Of a stretch of 64,000 nucleotides of DNA, positions 22,560 to 34,657 are shown one piece after another. This DNA is from Heliocidaris erythrogramma. Its lineage: Eukaryota > Echinodermata > Echinoidea > Camarodonta > Echinometridae. The stretch covers positions 52,459,925 to 52,523,924 of the forward strand of contig CM046858.1 of NCBI GenBank assembly GCA_025617745.1, in the 5' to 3' direction. Position 1 is the first letter of the stretch. The number at the start of each line of letters is the position of its first letter. The position numbers and the translations under genes are program-made. The notes below the pieces were generated by a model, which was not told where the DNA came from, did not search any database, and worked only from the letters and a program-made list of their open reading frames with translations.

Positions 22560-23640
22560 TTTCTATCAATTCTGAATTCCCGTTGTAATTTCCTATTTCT
22601 CACTTATTCGCATGATTCATGACTTGTTTTTTTTTTTAATTTCCATTAATTTTTTTTCTCTTTTTTCTTCATTTATCCTATGGTTATTCCTTTTGTGTTT
22701 TTTTTCTCCTCCATTTATCCTAGAGTTATTCCTTCATCTTTTCCTTCCATTTCGCCATCCTTGATTTTTTCTTCAATGTATTAATATATTTTCCGAAGAG
22801 AGTATTGCTACCATAACTCATAAAAGTATTTGCTGTAATACATCATTATTACCATATTTTCTATTTATTGTTTTATATGTATTCGGATAAATCGTCTTAT
22901 GCTGATTCAAGCTGATTTAACAATCAATGAATGAAGTCATTTACTTATATTTTTATTTCCATTCTTAATTTTTACCCTCAAATACTATTTCATTAGTTTT
23001 CATTATTATATCATCATGATGGGTTACCATTTATTTTGGGAAATGTGTTTTATTACTTTAGCGAGACTAATTACACTTTTCCGATTCCTTCTGTATTTTC
23101 CATTTTTTTTCTCGATTTTCAAGCTGTTCAACTTTGTTGATGTATTTATAAAATATTATAAGATATTAATATTTATAACTTTAGCCGCCTCGTAATAAGA
23201 AAAGAACTACGGTAACCATTTTACAGTATTCATGTGTTTGTTTGTTTTTCTTTTAAAAAAAATCGATGTTTCTGTGCATTATTATAATCATCTTTACAGA
23301 ATGGTTTCGTGGGTATTCTGTCGTTATCTATTCTCATTTTTGCCACAGATTATAAGTTCTCAGCGGTCGGAAGACTTATGAAATTAGAGAGTTCAAAACG
23401 GACTAAATCAGTTCAATTTTCGCTAACGTCTAAAAAATATAAAATAGGGGAAAATGTTCAATAATAACTCCTCTGTTATGATTGGTACGCTGGAACAAGA
23501 GTATATATATATATATAAATTTATTGATATATATAAATTTATTTATATATTCGGGATTATTCTTTTTTATAACCACCAACTCCGATCCGCCTTTGGAAAA
23601 GCAAGTAATCGATGATGGATTTATTTTGTTAGATGCCTTT
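22560..23640. repeat. Segmental duplication, copy 2
   Basis: Partner of 19380-20760 in direct orientation about 3 kb away. It lacks the CAGGGCC-type insert and the hairpin block, and instead carries an AT dinucleotide tract with TTTATATATAT units near 23502-23550. Confidence 0.7.
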
Positions 23641-24758
23641 GCTGAGTTATATGACTTTCCCAAAACGGGGGGGGGGGGGGGGGGGCAATGTTATTACAAC
23701 ATGGACACCATACCCATACAGGATCTTACAAAATGGGCCCTGAAAAGTAATCAACTTTCGAACTCAGAATACCCGAAACAAGTATTGTGTAATGTGTTCA
23801 CCACCCTAAACATGAAGGGGGATAATGTCAGGCTGTGAAAAGTATAACCACCCCCCCCCCTGATTTTAGCATTTTTTATACCCATTTCACTGTATTATTA
23901 TATCATCATCGGGTATTGAAAAAAAAAAAAAACTTTTAATGTGTTTTTTGTGTACAGGCATGGTGCGCACCTTGTCATGGCAGTGCCCCCCCCCCCCCCC
24001 GGAAATGGATGTGTAGCGACAATTTATAGAACACTATACAACGTGTAAAATGCCCGAATTGGAGCTCCATTGACAAAATCGGGGATTATCTGAACTGCTT
24101 CGTTCGTATTTTCTTTGTTCTCATCTGCAATGAAAAGACAGGAAATCTATTCATGCTTTTGAAACCGTTAGAACCTAAGCTGCGCTCAGTTTATCGTTTG
24201 TAATTTATGTCGCTTGACTGAATATATTGAATTCAATAAAATGTGAATAATGTTACTTTTTTATACAGAAAAACAATTCAGCAGACGAAGCAATAATGAA
24301 AGTTTGTGTGATGATGATGATGAGAAATCGTGAACTCCATAATAAACCTATGAATGTAAGAGGAAAAGTAGAAGAAATGCCCTCAGAAGATTTTCATATA
24401 TTTATTTTTAACCTTTTGCTTTTACTTCATTATGCATTTGATTTTTTTTTTTTTGCCTCATGACTCCTTTCCGCGATAAAAAACAGCTGCATGATTCCAT
24501 TGCACGCGCGATCACGTCAGGAGTTCAAAGTTGAAAGTGTAATTACGAATACAGTAGGCCTCGACCTACTACTACTTTCATTTGCTCAAACTTTACTCTG
24601 TCAGCTCCAACCCGTCAAAAAAAATCCGATCAATGATAAAATAAACTTCCGTGGAAAATATATTAAAAAATGAAAAAAAGTTTCTATATGAAAATCAATC
24701 CGGTGGCAAAGCTGGAGAAAAAGAACCCGCCACGCGAGGCGAAGTGGTCGATCGATCT
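23641..24758. other. No gene; G and C runs
   Basis: A 17-base G run (about 23669-23685), C runs (about 23849-23859 and 23987-24000), a GATGAT tract near 24311 and a T run near 24440. The ORFs are spurious. Confidence 0.5.
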
Positions 24759-24759
24759 A

Positions 24760-24866
24760 ATTTGCATAAACTATGCAAATAAGGCAGAGATCGAGGGTAC
24801 ACGTAATTCATATGGAAATGAATAGAGCGTGCGTGCACAACTAGCCTATTTTGATTGGGCGGTTCT
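24760..24866. promoter_or_regulatory. Octamer dyad plus inverted CCAAT/GC box
   Basis: ATTTGCATA-AAC-TATGCAAAT (24760-24780) is a perfect palindrome of two octamer motifs. An inverted CCAAT box fused to a GC box (GATTGGGCGG) lies near 24855. The combination is typical of divergent histone-type or snRNA promoters, but no histone or snRNA gene was recognised next to it. Confidence 0.35.
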
Positions 24867-25556
24867 CGGCAGTGAGCCTGAGCGTTGCTATGTGCGCTTT
24901 TCGATTCGAGTTCAAGAGGTTTTGAAACTGTTTTTCTACCCCAAATCGTTATCATTTCAAAGTAAAACAAAGCAAGCCACTATGTTAAATGTATAATCAT
25001 TCGAATCAGTAAGGATTTATGTTTATTCATGTAGTAATGAGTGAAATAAATGGTGTAAAAGTGGGCTGGTCTCTTCGATTTTCTCAGACCGCATATCTCA
25101 AACTTGCTAAAACGTCGGAGCTTTCGCGCTTTTAATACTGGGAAAGGAACTTTTTTTTAAGCTTCCCCTTCTCCCTTTTCGTACATTTCTTTGTTTTTCC
25201 TTTTTTCTGTACTCTTCTCTTACCTAAAACATTGTATAGTTCTTTTGTTTCCCCTTAATCTATCCTCTTCTCTCTCTTTATGTATTTCTGTCTTCAATAT
25301 TTCAGCGTGGGCAATGGAAAAATTTTTTTCCGCGATATGGCTGAACAGTTGTGTACAAAAAAAAATGCGCGGCTGGGGCACGTGCCACCTCCCCCCCCCC
25401 TCCCGTAGATATGCCACTGAAACGAATAACATTTGTTATCAAACACAAACAAATGTTATTATAAGCTACTGTAAACGTTAAACTTGATTGGATTAGAGCA
25501 AATTTGTCATAATTAGAATAGATAAATATCTAAATAGTAAAATTCAACTTCATCTG
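24867..25556. other. No gene recognised
   Basis: Contains a phrase (GCTAAAACGTCGGAGCTTTCGCGC, split here as GCTAAAACGTCGGAG and CTTTCGCGC) near 25107-25130, partly repeated in complement near 17160-17182, and a C run near 25389-25399. Confidence 0.4.
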
Positions 25557-25727
25557 GGGGTATTTCATAAAGCAGTTCGTAAGTTACACACGACTTTACG
25601 CACGACTGGTGGTCAGTTTTTGTACTAAATGATTGAGAATCTGATTAGTATAGCACCCAAGAACATGTTCCAGTTGTTCGTAAAGTCATTCGTAACTTTA
25701 CGAACAGCTTTTATTATGAAACACCCC
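25557..25727. mobile_element. 171-bp MITE, GGGGTATTTCATAA ends
   Basis: The left end GGGGGTATTTCATAAAGC then GTTCGTAAGTTAC, and the right end as the complement of GGGGTGTTTCATAATAAAAG then CTGTTCGTAAAGTTACGAA, form imperfect TIRs over about 60 bp. No ORF. The target duplication is unclear. Confidence 0.65.
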
Positions 25728-26389
25728 AGGCATAGATTAAGCCGTCAATAACAATAATGTCTCCGCCATAATGCGAAAGCGTCATGAGCAGTATAAAACT
25801 TTAATACACAATGAAACGAACGCGCTGTACATGGCCAACGATTACATTAATATTTTACAAAAATATATCAGCATCAAGGCAGAATAGTAAATATTTGGTC
25901 ATAAATTTAGATAAGTAATTAATCAAATTAGATTTTCTAGTACCTATTTCTTCATAGCTTATTTAGTTTTGTGTAGCACGAGGGAATACCACCAAACGAA
26001 AAATACATTCACCCTCTTTTTGTTCGTAATATTTTATGGTAAAAAGAAAGAAGAAACATAAAATAGTTAAGAAGAAGAAAGAACTCATGGCTGTTGTATT
26101 AGTGATTTCATTTAATTTGAAATAACTCTTTTAAAGCAGGGAATTACTCGACATACTATATAATTATATTATTTTCTATTCATGAGTGTTGCACTGCCTC
26201 CTTTTGGACAATTAAGATTTCGGCATCTTTTAATAGCATAACTATAACCATAAACACTAGTACTAGATATTTAACAGAAGTAAAATAATAAATATACCAG
26301 TTGACATGTATTCCTATAAAGTCGTCGCTGTTCGCCGTATTTTTCATGTATTAATTTGGCTTCTAGCATATGCATAAACCAAACACTAG
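25728..26389. other. No gene recognised
   Basis: AT-rich with no clear repeat or coding frame. Confidence 0.5.
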
Positions 26390-26600
26390 AGGGGGGTATT
26401 CAACAACCGCGATCTCAAAAACTATCCAACAATGTCAGTGCGGGCTATTTACGGCGATCCACCTGCTAAACGAGATAAATAGAACTTCCGCCGCATCGCT
26501 CAGTCGGCGTGTTGAGAACAAAGCCGCTCCGCAGGCGCGCCGAATCAATCGGCGCCGCCGAGGGCCCGCCGATGTAAAAACTTTCCGTAAGAAGCCTAAT
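26390..26600. repeat. GC-rich dispersed repeat, second member
   Basis: The stretch is much richer in GC than its neighbours (for example GGCGCGCCGAATC and GGCGCCGCCGAGGG). Its end at 26579-26599 is the complement of 15214-15234, tying it to the repeat at 15.2-15.5 kb. The arginine-rich ORF through it has no recognised homologue. Confidence 0.45.
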
Positions 26601-27170
26601 GACGACTTTTTGACGTATTTTGGACGTCTTACTGGTCACTAAATGACCACTTTATGACGTCTTTTAGAGCTCTTGAGTGTGGTAACAAATGACGCGATAT
26701 GTAAATATACGTAAACATAGGACGTAAATCCCGACTTAAATATCACGGCATATTTTAACACCCACAGACCTCTAAAAGACGTCATAAAGTGTCATTTAGT
26801 GACTTGCAAAGTCGTCATTCAGTGACCCGCAAGACGTAAAGATGTCTTAAATATCACGTCATTTTTTACCACCCGCAAAGACGTCATAAAGTCGTCATTT
26901 AGACGTTTTGCAGGTGGTAAAAGTGACGTGATATTTACACCGTGGTTTACGTCTTTTTTACGTCGCGTAATTACGGCAATAAGACGTCAACTTCCACCAA
27001 GGTAAGACGTCATGAGGACGTGTTATGTTGACATTATATTTACGTCTTACAGGTGACGACTTTATGACATCTTATGGACGTCTTGCAGGTCACCAAATGA
27101 CGACTCTTTGACGCCGTTTGGACGTAATAATGGGACGTCATTGTAGGTCATGCTGGTAAAAACGACGTCT
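26600..27170. mobile_element. GACGT-rich foldback DNA related to 4341-5303
   Basis: GACGTC-containing phrases alternate in both orientations. The segment at about 26919-27050 (GTGACGTGATATTTACACCG, then TACGTCTTTTTTACGTC and ATAAGACGTCAACTTCCACC) aligns in order with the arms of the foldback at 4341-5303. It is non-coding. Confidence 0.6.
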
Positions 27171-28950
27171 TTCAAACATTCTTAGAAATGTTGAAGTCGA
27201 TCTTTCACATGTAACACAAGGGATCTGAACCACTCATTACAATCTGTTTAAGTGTAATGACGACCTGTCAAAAGCATTCATGAGCACATGGATACCAAAA
27301 TTCAAAGTACATACATGTACAATCACTGAAAAATAAGTTATGCATAATATACAAGGCAGACATAAAATCAGTTTCACATTTTTAATGCCACTGGTATGAA
27401 AATCAGCTGCAAACATCCATTCATAAAACATACATAACAATGATAATCAAAACTGATGTGTGAGTAATTATATACATGTATATCTTAACAGGTGGATTAT
27501 TAAATCACACAGTGGGAAACACAAACTTCCCTAATGAAAAGAGTTGTGAAATGAATGGATTTTTGCCACGAAGTAAAAAGAGGGTAAGAAAATACAATAA
27601 GTATTTGAACATGTACCAAAAAACAGCATCATTGACAAAATTGGAGGGGAAAGTACCTGATTTCTATGGTCTCAAACATTGTAATGTTGAATGTACATGA
27701 ATTACTAAAACATGAAATCACTTGAGTATAAGATTTTGTTGAGAATGTTTTGCCTCATTTGCATAAAGTAGATACTCAAAATGCTGAATTATTTGCAAAG
27801 CATTTTTTTTTTCAATTTGGGTTTGAATCTAGATCTTGCACCAGAACAATGTTTTATACAAGAACAAGGAGAAATAAAGAAAGTTAATTATGGAACGAAA
27901 TGCTAGGAATCTATGTAAGACAACAAACCAAGTGGTGGAACTGTAATCAGAATAAGTTGGTTCAAAATAATGCAAGTTGATTTACCCTTGAATTTCTTTG
28001 ACAAATATATTTTTCACAAGGAAAAATGCCTGAATGAAGCATATTAATTGTACGTAGAATTTCAGTCCAGTTCATACCTTAAAGAAATAAATACGCACAA
28101 CTGGGTGACTATGAAAAGTCTATTATTAACATAAACTTCATAGTGGCTCTTTGAATAATGGATGTACATGTATAACTAATTAATTCTCTGTCCTGTGGAT
28201 TGGCACACAAATATAGTCTTAGGAGTAAGATTTTGAGTTATGAAAACTGCAACTCTCAATCATTGCAAGATATGGCATATTGACAAAATATATCAAGCTC
28301 TTCTCATAAAGAAAATGCGTTATTGGTAAAAATACCCGTTTACATCTATCAATATATTCTGCAAAAAGTATGAAAGTTCTGAAAATTGCATACACAGTTT
28401 CAATTCAATTCAATTTTATTTTAGTTTCCAATATTTTATATCAAATAAAACTTTGTCATATGTTTAAAGGTTATCAGGAGTACTTGCAGTGTGATTTCAG
28501 TTTGACACTAACTGCCTATAAATCACTTTACTTTTGGATTGCTTGTCTCTCTGAAAATGAAATTCTGGTTTGCACAACAATGTTGCTGAGAATGGAAAGA
28601 ATATTGAATACAAAGAAATTTCCAAATTAATCAGCATGTTGGCACAGTACCAACGCAGAAAAGCATATATGGGAATGTAATAAAGGAATAATATCTGCCG
28701 AGTGGCGGACACAAAAATTATGGCCATGATTTTAACTTCTACAAATATTCAGGACATTTTAGGTGCATTATTTTCATGGAATTTATACATAAAATGCTTT
28801 TAGGTGGGATGGATGGGAACTCTCTCCATTTTTTCCATCCATTACCAATACTCCAGATGACATTTAATGTAGATTTATGGACAGAACTAACTGCAGTTTA
28901 GTATAAGTTTAAGTTTCATGTCATGCAATCATGAAACAAGTAGAAAATTT
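27171..28950. other. No gene recognised
   Basis: AT-rich with a short TTCAATTCAATTCAATTTTA LINE-type tail near 28390-28412. The 74-residue basic ORF at 27476-27700 has no recognised homologue and no splice context. Confidence 0.45.
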
Positions 28951-28951
28951 A

Positions 28952-30056
28952 CATTTTGGAAAGAAAGCACTGTGGACTCATAATTGCCATTGCTTGCTGT
29001 TTAATTCTGCTCGAAGGCAGCAATAAAATCTTAATGCCTTTTAAATACAAGCCTTAGTATAACAAACAATATGTTTAACACTGAACAATCTGCTTTTAAC
29101 ACAATTTTGCTTGAAGGCAGCGATAAAAACTTAGTGCCATTTGAATACAAGCAATAGTAAAGCACACCGAATGATATGTTTAAAGACCTCAGCCTGACCA
29201 AAAACAACCATATATTGACGTAAAGCTATGTAAACAAAGAATATAATTACCCTGGGTATTCGTAAATTTTCGTCTCCGTTTATCCATAAAAAATAAAAAA
29301 GATAATTTTTTTTGGTCCGCCCCTACCTATTGCGTAACAAGAGAGGAAACTGCAGGGGGTCGCTAGACGTGTGACGACCCGCAAAGTAGCGTTCCTCAGA
29401 TACGGGGCCCTCGTCAGAAAAACCACCGGGGCTCAACATTCGGGACGCTGTTACTCATTCCACAGGAAACGGAATCTCATGAAGTTGTTTCAATTTGTTC
29501 AGAAAATATATAGCTCCCCGTGGATGAATAAAGTGTATATTTCAAAATTCGGTCAGGCTGAGGTCTTTAACACTGACCAATCTGCTTTTAACACAAGGCA
29601 GTATTCAACCCAGAACAATATGTTTAAAACACTTGACACTTTGTATTGTGTCAAACACATGATAACACGGCCAGTCATATAATAACTTAGTGTGTTAATA
29701 ACTTCTTCACAAATTAGTAACTTGACTAACTTCCAGTATGTTTAAAAATCTGGGAGCATTTCTATCCTCATGATAGTGGGGAGTGTGGTAATCATACCTA
29801 CTACCCCTACTCTTGAATAGCTAAGCACGTAAGTAAATAACGAGACAATTTGACTAGCTAGATGAAAATATGCGGTTATCATTACATATTACCGTAAAAG
29901 TACAGAGTAAACAATTTAGAGCATTTTGACAGAGTGACTGAATGACTGGCGGAAATGTTTTGCCTCAAGTGTTTGGGATGTGCTGTAACGTGATTGCTGG
30001 GCGATGGTAACTCGACCCAGCAAGCAGTTTACCTGCCAACAGGATGGTAACTAGAG
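28952..30056 (-). repeat. Outer terminal repeat of the YR element (B2)
   Basis: It begins (plus-strand left) CATTTTGGAAAGAAAGCACT and matches 30939-31295 almost base for base where the two align. It additionally holds a 383-bp TTAA element (29184-29566) and about 360 bp (29640-30000) missing from the other copy. Read on the minus strand it would be the distal 3' repeat of the tyrosine-recombinase element. Confidence 0.65.
29184..29566. mobile_element. 383-bp TTAA-flanked MITE
   Basis: The termini are AGACCTCAGCCTGACC and the complement GGTCAGGCTGAGGTCT, flanked by TTAA (29180-29183 and 29567-29570). The matching position in the sister repeat near 31170 is an empty TTAA site, which proves insertion. 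TTAA targets are used by piggyBac, Kolobok and Sola3 elements; no transposase is present. Confidence 0.85.
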
Positions 30057-30059
30057 TGG

Positions 30060-30385
30060 CAGGTCAGCTGCCCCATCCTGCCCAACCTCCCGCCATTGTG
30101 CGATTTGGAGCGATCTAGATACATTAGCTTAACATGGCTCATCATAATGATGAGCGAGCTGCCCCATCCTGCCCAACCTCCCGCCATTGTGCGATTTGAA
30201 GCATCTAGATACATCAGCTAAACAAGGCTCATCATAATGATGAGCGAGCTGCCCCATCCAGCCCAACCTCCCGCCATTGTGCGATTTGGTGAGATCTAGA
30301 TACATTAGCTGAACATGGCTCATCATAATGACGAGCGAGCTGTCCCATCCTGCCCAACCTCCTACCATTATGCAACTTGGAATGA
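30060..30385. repeat. 91-bp tandem repeat, about 3.6 units
   Basis: The anchor GCTGCCCCATCC(T/A)GCCCAACC recurs at 30067, 30158, 30248 and 30339 (spacing 91, 90 and 91). The units share a CTCATCATAATGATGAGCGA palindrome. ORFs through it simply translate the repeat. Confidence 0.85.
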
Positions 30386-30590
30386 ATCTAGCCCGTCCCC
30401 TAAAGCCTGCAACTTAGAGCAATGTCAGGCAAAAACAGTTGACATATCCAACAACAGAACATTATTTGGGTGTTGCAAACAGCATGCTATTTGCGTCTGC
30501 TTATCATTAAACACAAAGTATAAAGGGCGGGGTAGCAATAGCCCGCCCATCGTATTTACTAACATTGACAATGTAGCTGCATGTTTATTC

Positions 30591-30621
<31 letters not shown>

Positions 30622-30742
30622 CATGACATCCCACCACGGATTTATAGGACGTACCTATCACTTGCTCAAGGCCTTCACTGCATACCTTGTAATTTGGGCT
30701 GGGTGGGAGGGACTAAAATTTGTTGCCTTCGGGCAGAAACAG
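30386..30742. other. Spacer with AT microsatellite
   Basis: An ATATAT tract at about 30590-30622 is the only clear feature. The rest shows no match to the other terminal repeats. Confidence 0.4.
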
Positions 30743-30942
30743 GTCAAGCAATGGCGGGTCGCCCGCGAGCGGGCTTTCGCCACAGTTGCTATGGTAACCT
30801 TTTGTATGAGCTCACCGTTGACCTTTTAGTGACTTTGTTCGTTATTTGCATATTGATGGTATAGTGACTTTCCACTTTCTAACTGCGTCCAGCCGAGCTT
30901 CTCCCAAAATATTCATGATCAGCTTATTGTGATCATGTCATT
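30743..30942 (-). repeat. Inner copy of the 200-bp terminal repeat (A2)
   Basis: Near-identical, in direct orientation, to 46243-46442 (shared GTCAAGCAATGGCGGGTC through GATCATGTCATTTT). It abuts the B1 repeat at CATTTT. In minus-strand order this places B1 then A2 then B2 at the 3' end of the YR element. Confidence 0.75.
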
Positions 30943-31295
30943 TTGGAAAGAAAGCACTGTGGACTCATAATTGCCATTGCTTGCTGTTTAATTCTGCTCG
31001 AAGGCAGCAATAAAAGCTTAATGCCTTTTAAATACAAGCCATAGTATAACAAACAATATGTTTAACACTGAACAATCTGCTTTTAACACAATTTTGCTTG
31101 AAGGCAGCGATAAAAACTTAGTGCCATTTGAATACAAGCAATAGTAAAGCACACTGAATGATATGTTTAACACTGACCAATCTGCTTTTAACACAAGGCA
31201 GTATTCAACCCAGAACAATATATGCTTAAAAAACTTGACGATGGTAACTCGACCCAGCAAGCAGTTTACCTGCCAACAGGATGGTACCTAGAGTG
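30939..31295 (-). repeat. Inner terminal repeat of the YR element (B1)
   Basis: It matches 28952-30056 (lacking its TTAA insertion), including the two AAGGCAGC(A/G)ATAAAA blocks and GATGGTAACTCGACCCAGC. It has the empty TTAA site for the 29184-29566 MITE. Confidence 0.7.
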
Positions 31296-32078
31296 GCAAT
31301 TCACATCCTTTTTGCTGATGCTAAGGCCCCCCGACATCTTCCACCCAATTTATTATATTTTTTTTCCAGTTTTGGGTGGTAGAAGCCATTTCTCTCTGAT
31401 ATGTGCCATCTATGTGACTTAATTGCCCCAGCTTCAACCGGGGCAATAGGCGGACAATTGCCACTGAAGAACAGGAGGTGATAAGAGCGAAAAACCAGCA
31501 AGGTGCAATGGCTAGTCTCCCATAATTATGAGGGATGTGCTGGAGAAAATTCCCTTATGGCACACTTGGATATTATGCGCAGTGCGACCGAGATTACATC
31601 TCCACCACCTGACCACAGTGGCAATGTCCTGGGCAGGGGCTGCACAGCTTCCAATAGTGCTTGTGCACGTATGGTTATGTCTCTACATTCACCATGGTTA
31701 TGTTTCATCTATTCATTCAAAGGAATGAGGCCTATTTTGAAACTTTATTTGATGCTTTGTATTTAACAACTTCGACTGGTTTGTCTGATCCGTGGGCAGG
31801 ATCCAACCTCTAGTGTTGGGAATTATACGACTCAAATGTATTTTGTCCCATTATAAGATTAACCTCCTATCAGGCTTAAGATTATCGTATGCAGCAACCT
31901 GGTCTGTGGATACATCAGGGTTCACAATGTGAGGTTACTGGGCTGCCACTTCCCTTATAATAATGCTACTGTGCCTTGATAGCCTCTGTTCTTCTGTCCA
32001 TGCTCGTGAGGGCATTAGATCAGAGCAAAGACCTGCATACATACAATTTTCCTTTGTGTTAGGCCAATATAGCTTCCT
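31296..32078 (-). other. 3' untranslated part of the YR element
   Basis: The stretch lies between the SGNH stop codon and repeat B1. No ORF of interest. Confidence 0.4.
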
Positions 32079-32448
32079 TCACGCGTCTTCGAAGTTCCCA
32101 ATTAGGATATCCAACCCCTGGTCTGACAGGTGAATACTGTCTCTAACAAAGAGATTGTGATTGGCCCTGTCTATGTCGTGTTGTATTTCCGAAGCATTGC
32201 TCACACGTTTCGTGTGTAGCCTCGCATACTTGTTCAGGGTCAATCGTACACCTTCCAGGGCCCCTTGGGATGTAGAGCCAGATGATCGCTTTCCATAGTA
32301 GAATATGCAGGGAAGTATCATTGACCAAAGGAATTGAGCGTGTGGCATCCTGGTCCTGAGTAGGCTAAGGGCTGTTTTGATGCCTATCCTACATCCACAA
32401 GCGTTGGTTTGGCCGATGTTGTTGGAGCCTAGGTGGAGTACGACCAAT
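32079..32448 (-). pseudogene. SGNH hydrolase domain, C-terminal part (YR-element cargo)
   Basis: The minus-strand frame starts inside VVLHLGSNNIG, the block III region of SGNH hydrolases with its Asn. It continues with LLRTRMPHAQFLWSMILP and ends with FVRDSIHLSDQG, the D-x-x-H of block V, about 120 codons in all. SGNH domains of this kind accompany tyrosine recombinases in Ngaro-like elements. The N-terminal part with GDS lies 9.9 kb away at 42343-42507, separated by a TIR insertion with target duplication AAT. Removing the insertion keeps the frame open across the junction. Confidence 0.75.
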
Positions 32449-32499
32449 AGGCTGCTTTAGATCTGCGACGCTACTTCTGTGACGCGCCTATTAGCCAAG

Positions 32500-32695
32500 A
32501 GAGGTTGTTCTGCGCATGCGCGAGAAAATTTTTCGATCTCGCGTCCTCCAATTTTCAGGACGGTTCTGGCCCATTTTACCGTCCGCTCAAATATCTCGAC
32601 GCTAAACTGATTTTGCTATAAATATGACGTCACAATTGAGTGCACTTTTGTCATTTGTTGAAATTGAGGAAAGCTCGACGTACATCTCCTTGGTA
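32500..32695 (+). promoter_or_regulatory. Promoter-like region near the left TIR of the 9.9-kb element
   Basis: GCGCATGCGC (NRF1-type palindrome, about 32513) is followed by CTATAAATATGACGTCACAA, a TATA box overlapping a CRE (about 32615-32634), and about 60 bp later by a strong splice donor (CCTTG|GTAAGTT near 32693). This looks like a promoter with a short non-coding first exon, as expected for an autonomous transposase gene. Confidence 0.45.
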
Positions 32696-32913
32696 AGTTA
32701 CAAAGTTGTGTTTTTATGTCGATTTAAGTTATTTCTTGTGATATGTTTGTTACCAATGGCTGCAGAAAGTTTTGAAGTATATTTTGATTATGCTGCATAA
32801 TGTCAATAAAGATATAATTTTTATTTATTCCAATTATCCCATTGGTCGGGGAAAATGAAACGCCGCTAGCGATGACAAGATGATGGTCCCATATATTGAT
32901 TTTCACGTTGTAG

Positions 32914-32995
32914 GCCTAGGGGGCCTACTTGATATCTAGACAGAACCAGAAGTAGGCCAAGGGCCTAGGCTAGGGCTAGGCCTAGCCCTATGACT
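32914..32995. repeat. TAGGCCTAGGG-rich palindromic patch
   Basis: Several overlapping inverted CTAGGC/GCCTAG words (GGCCTAGGCTAGGGCTAGGC and others) form short hairpins. Function unknown. Confidence 0.4.
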
Positions 32996-34657
32996 ATGTT
33001 GTAGAGAATCATTTATTAAAATTGACAAAATTGTCAAGCTTCCACGGAGGTCAATGCAGTGGAGCCAGACTTAGCCTAAGTTGAACAACCGACGATACAG
33101 AGAGACTGAAGCTTTTGGTCAATACTTGATAAAGAGCTGAGCACTAATTCGTAGTTAACTTAAATTCAAATTCAAATTCTTATTCATTTCCAACAGACAA
33201 TATAGAAGTCATGACATGGTTTACATTCAGTATTATATATAATACATGTATAGGCCTATGTATATACAAAATAAAGTGAACAAAAATAGATATTCAATAG
33301 TAATTAGCAAAGGTACTCTTAAAAAAAAATAGTGACTGGAAACTACCTGTGGAAATAGGGGGATTCGCTAAAAAGCAAGGCTTGTATATTGCGAACCCCC
33401 CTCCCCACTTAGAGTTAGACCAAAAGCTGTCTTCAATCAGACTTGGAGTCACAGTCACAGTCTCAGTCTCTCTGAGTCTGACTCTGTATGTCGGTTGTGC
33501 CGCTGAGTCTGAGACTACGTATGGCTCACTATGGGGAAGGTTGACAAATACGTTTTAAATATGTGACCCGCCGCCTCAAAACCTACAATAAGTCGCACGG
33601 ATCACAACGTAGCAAACAGCTCAAAATAGTAAATGTGACCAAACGCGACGGTTTCAGGCGGAAGTCGCAAAATTGCAAATGTCAGTTTTCATATGTTCGG
33701 GATTCTCTGGTTAATAACCTTTAAAATGATGTATAACATGGATATATTACTAAAACAGAAGTCATTGTAAAAAGTGATTTAAAACATGAAAACGCTCCGC
33801 CAAGGAATTTAAAAAACGGAGAAAACGGTGCTCAAAGTTTCGGTGCGAAACGAAAACAAGCTGCCCGTAGCTCGTTATGGTCCGCTGAGCACTTCCCTAG
33901 CAACGTCTCCCTTGAACTCGACCACATGCCAAGGTCGCGTGCCGCGTGCAAAAACCCGTCATTATGCAAATTGTATGTAAAATACGTTAGGTAACAATGA
34001 GCGTACACCAGCCAGCGTGGGCGTGAATTGTCACCCGCATGACGCGAATTTCGCTTAGAATTCGGTCTCCGTTTGTGAAGGCATGCTTATCAGTATACTG
34101 AAAGCTATGCTTTTGTGCTATAGGCGGATCACGGGGAGGTAAAGGGTATTGAACGGCGGCCCTTTCTCGGCTTATTTAGCTTTTACGAAGATAACACTGA
34201 ACCTGAAGCATTTTATTATTGAAATTCTTTTCACGTGGCCCAGCCCCGCTCCATTGAGACCTCTACAAACACAATCGCCCAATCCCGGGTTTTAGATCAC
34301 CTTTTTTTCTCCTTGCCTCATATTTTCAAAAAGCAAAATATCTCTTGCCAGATATAAATTATGCTAACAAGGACAAGACCCCATGCAATGATTCATTTAT
34401 ATCATTAATCAATTTATCAATTCATTCATTTTATTAATTTCTTGGGGCAATTTTATTTGGAATCTTTGACAATTTAAATAGATTATGAAAAAGGAGAAAA
34501 AAGAGAGCACTGAATACCAAGACAGTCTCGAAATTCTAAGTTATTTTTTATCACAATAACTTTCCTTCCATCAAACCACTAGCAAGATTCAATAATTTTA
34601 CTGCTAGGTATCACATGCTAGGTATTACCAATTGCATCGTCACTTTGTAAGGTTATT

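Noticed and set aside
27476..27700. Basic 74-residue ORF as a gene
   Set aside because: No splice, promoter or homology support; AT-rich context gives such ORFs by chance.
29371..29682. 103-residue ORF as a gene
   Set aside because: It starts inside the TTAA MITE and runs into terminal repeat B2; no homology.
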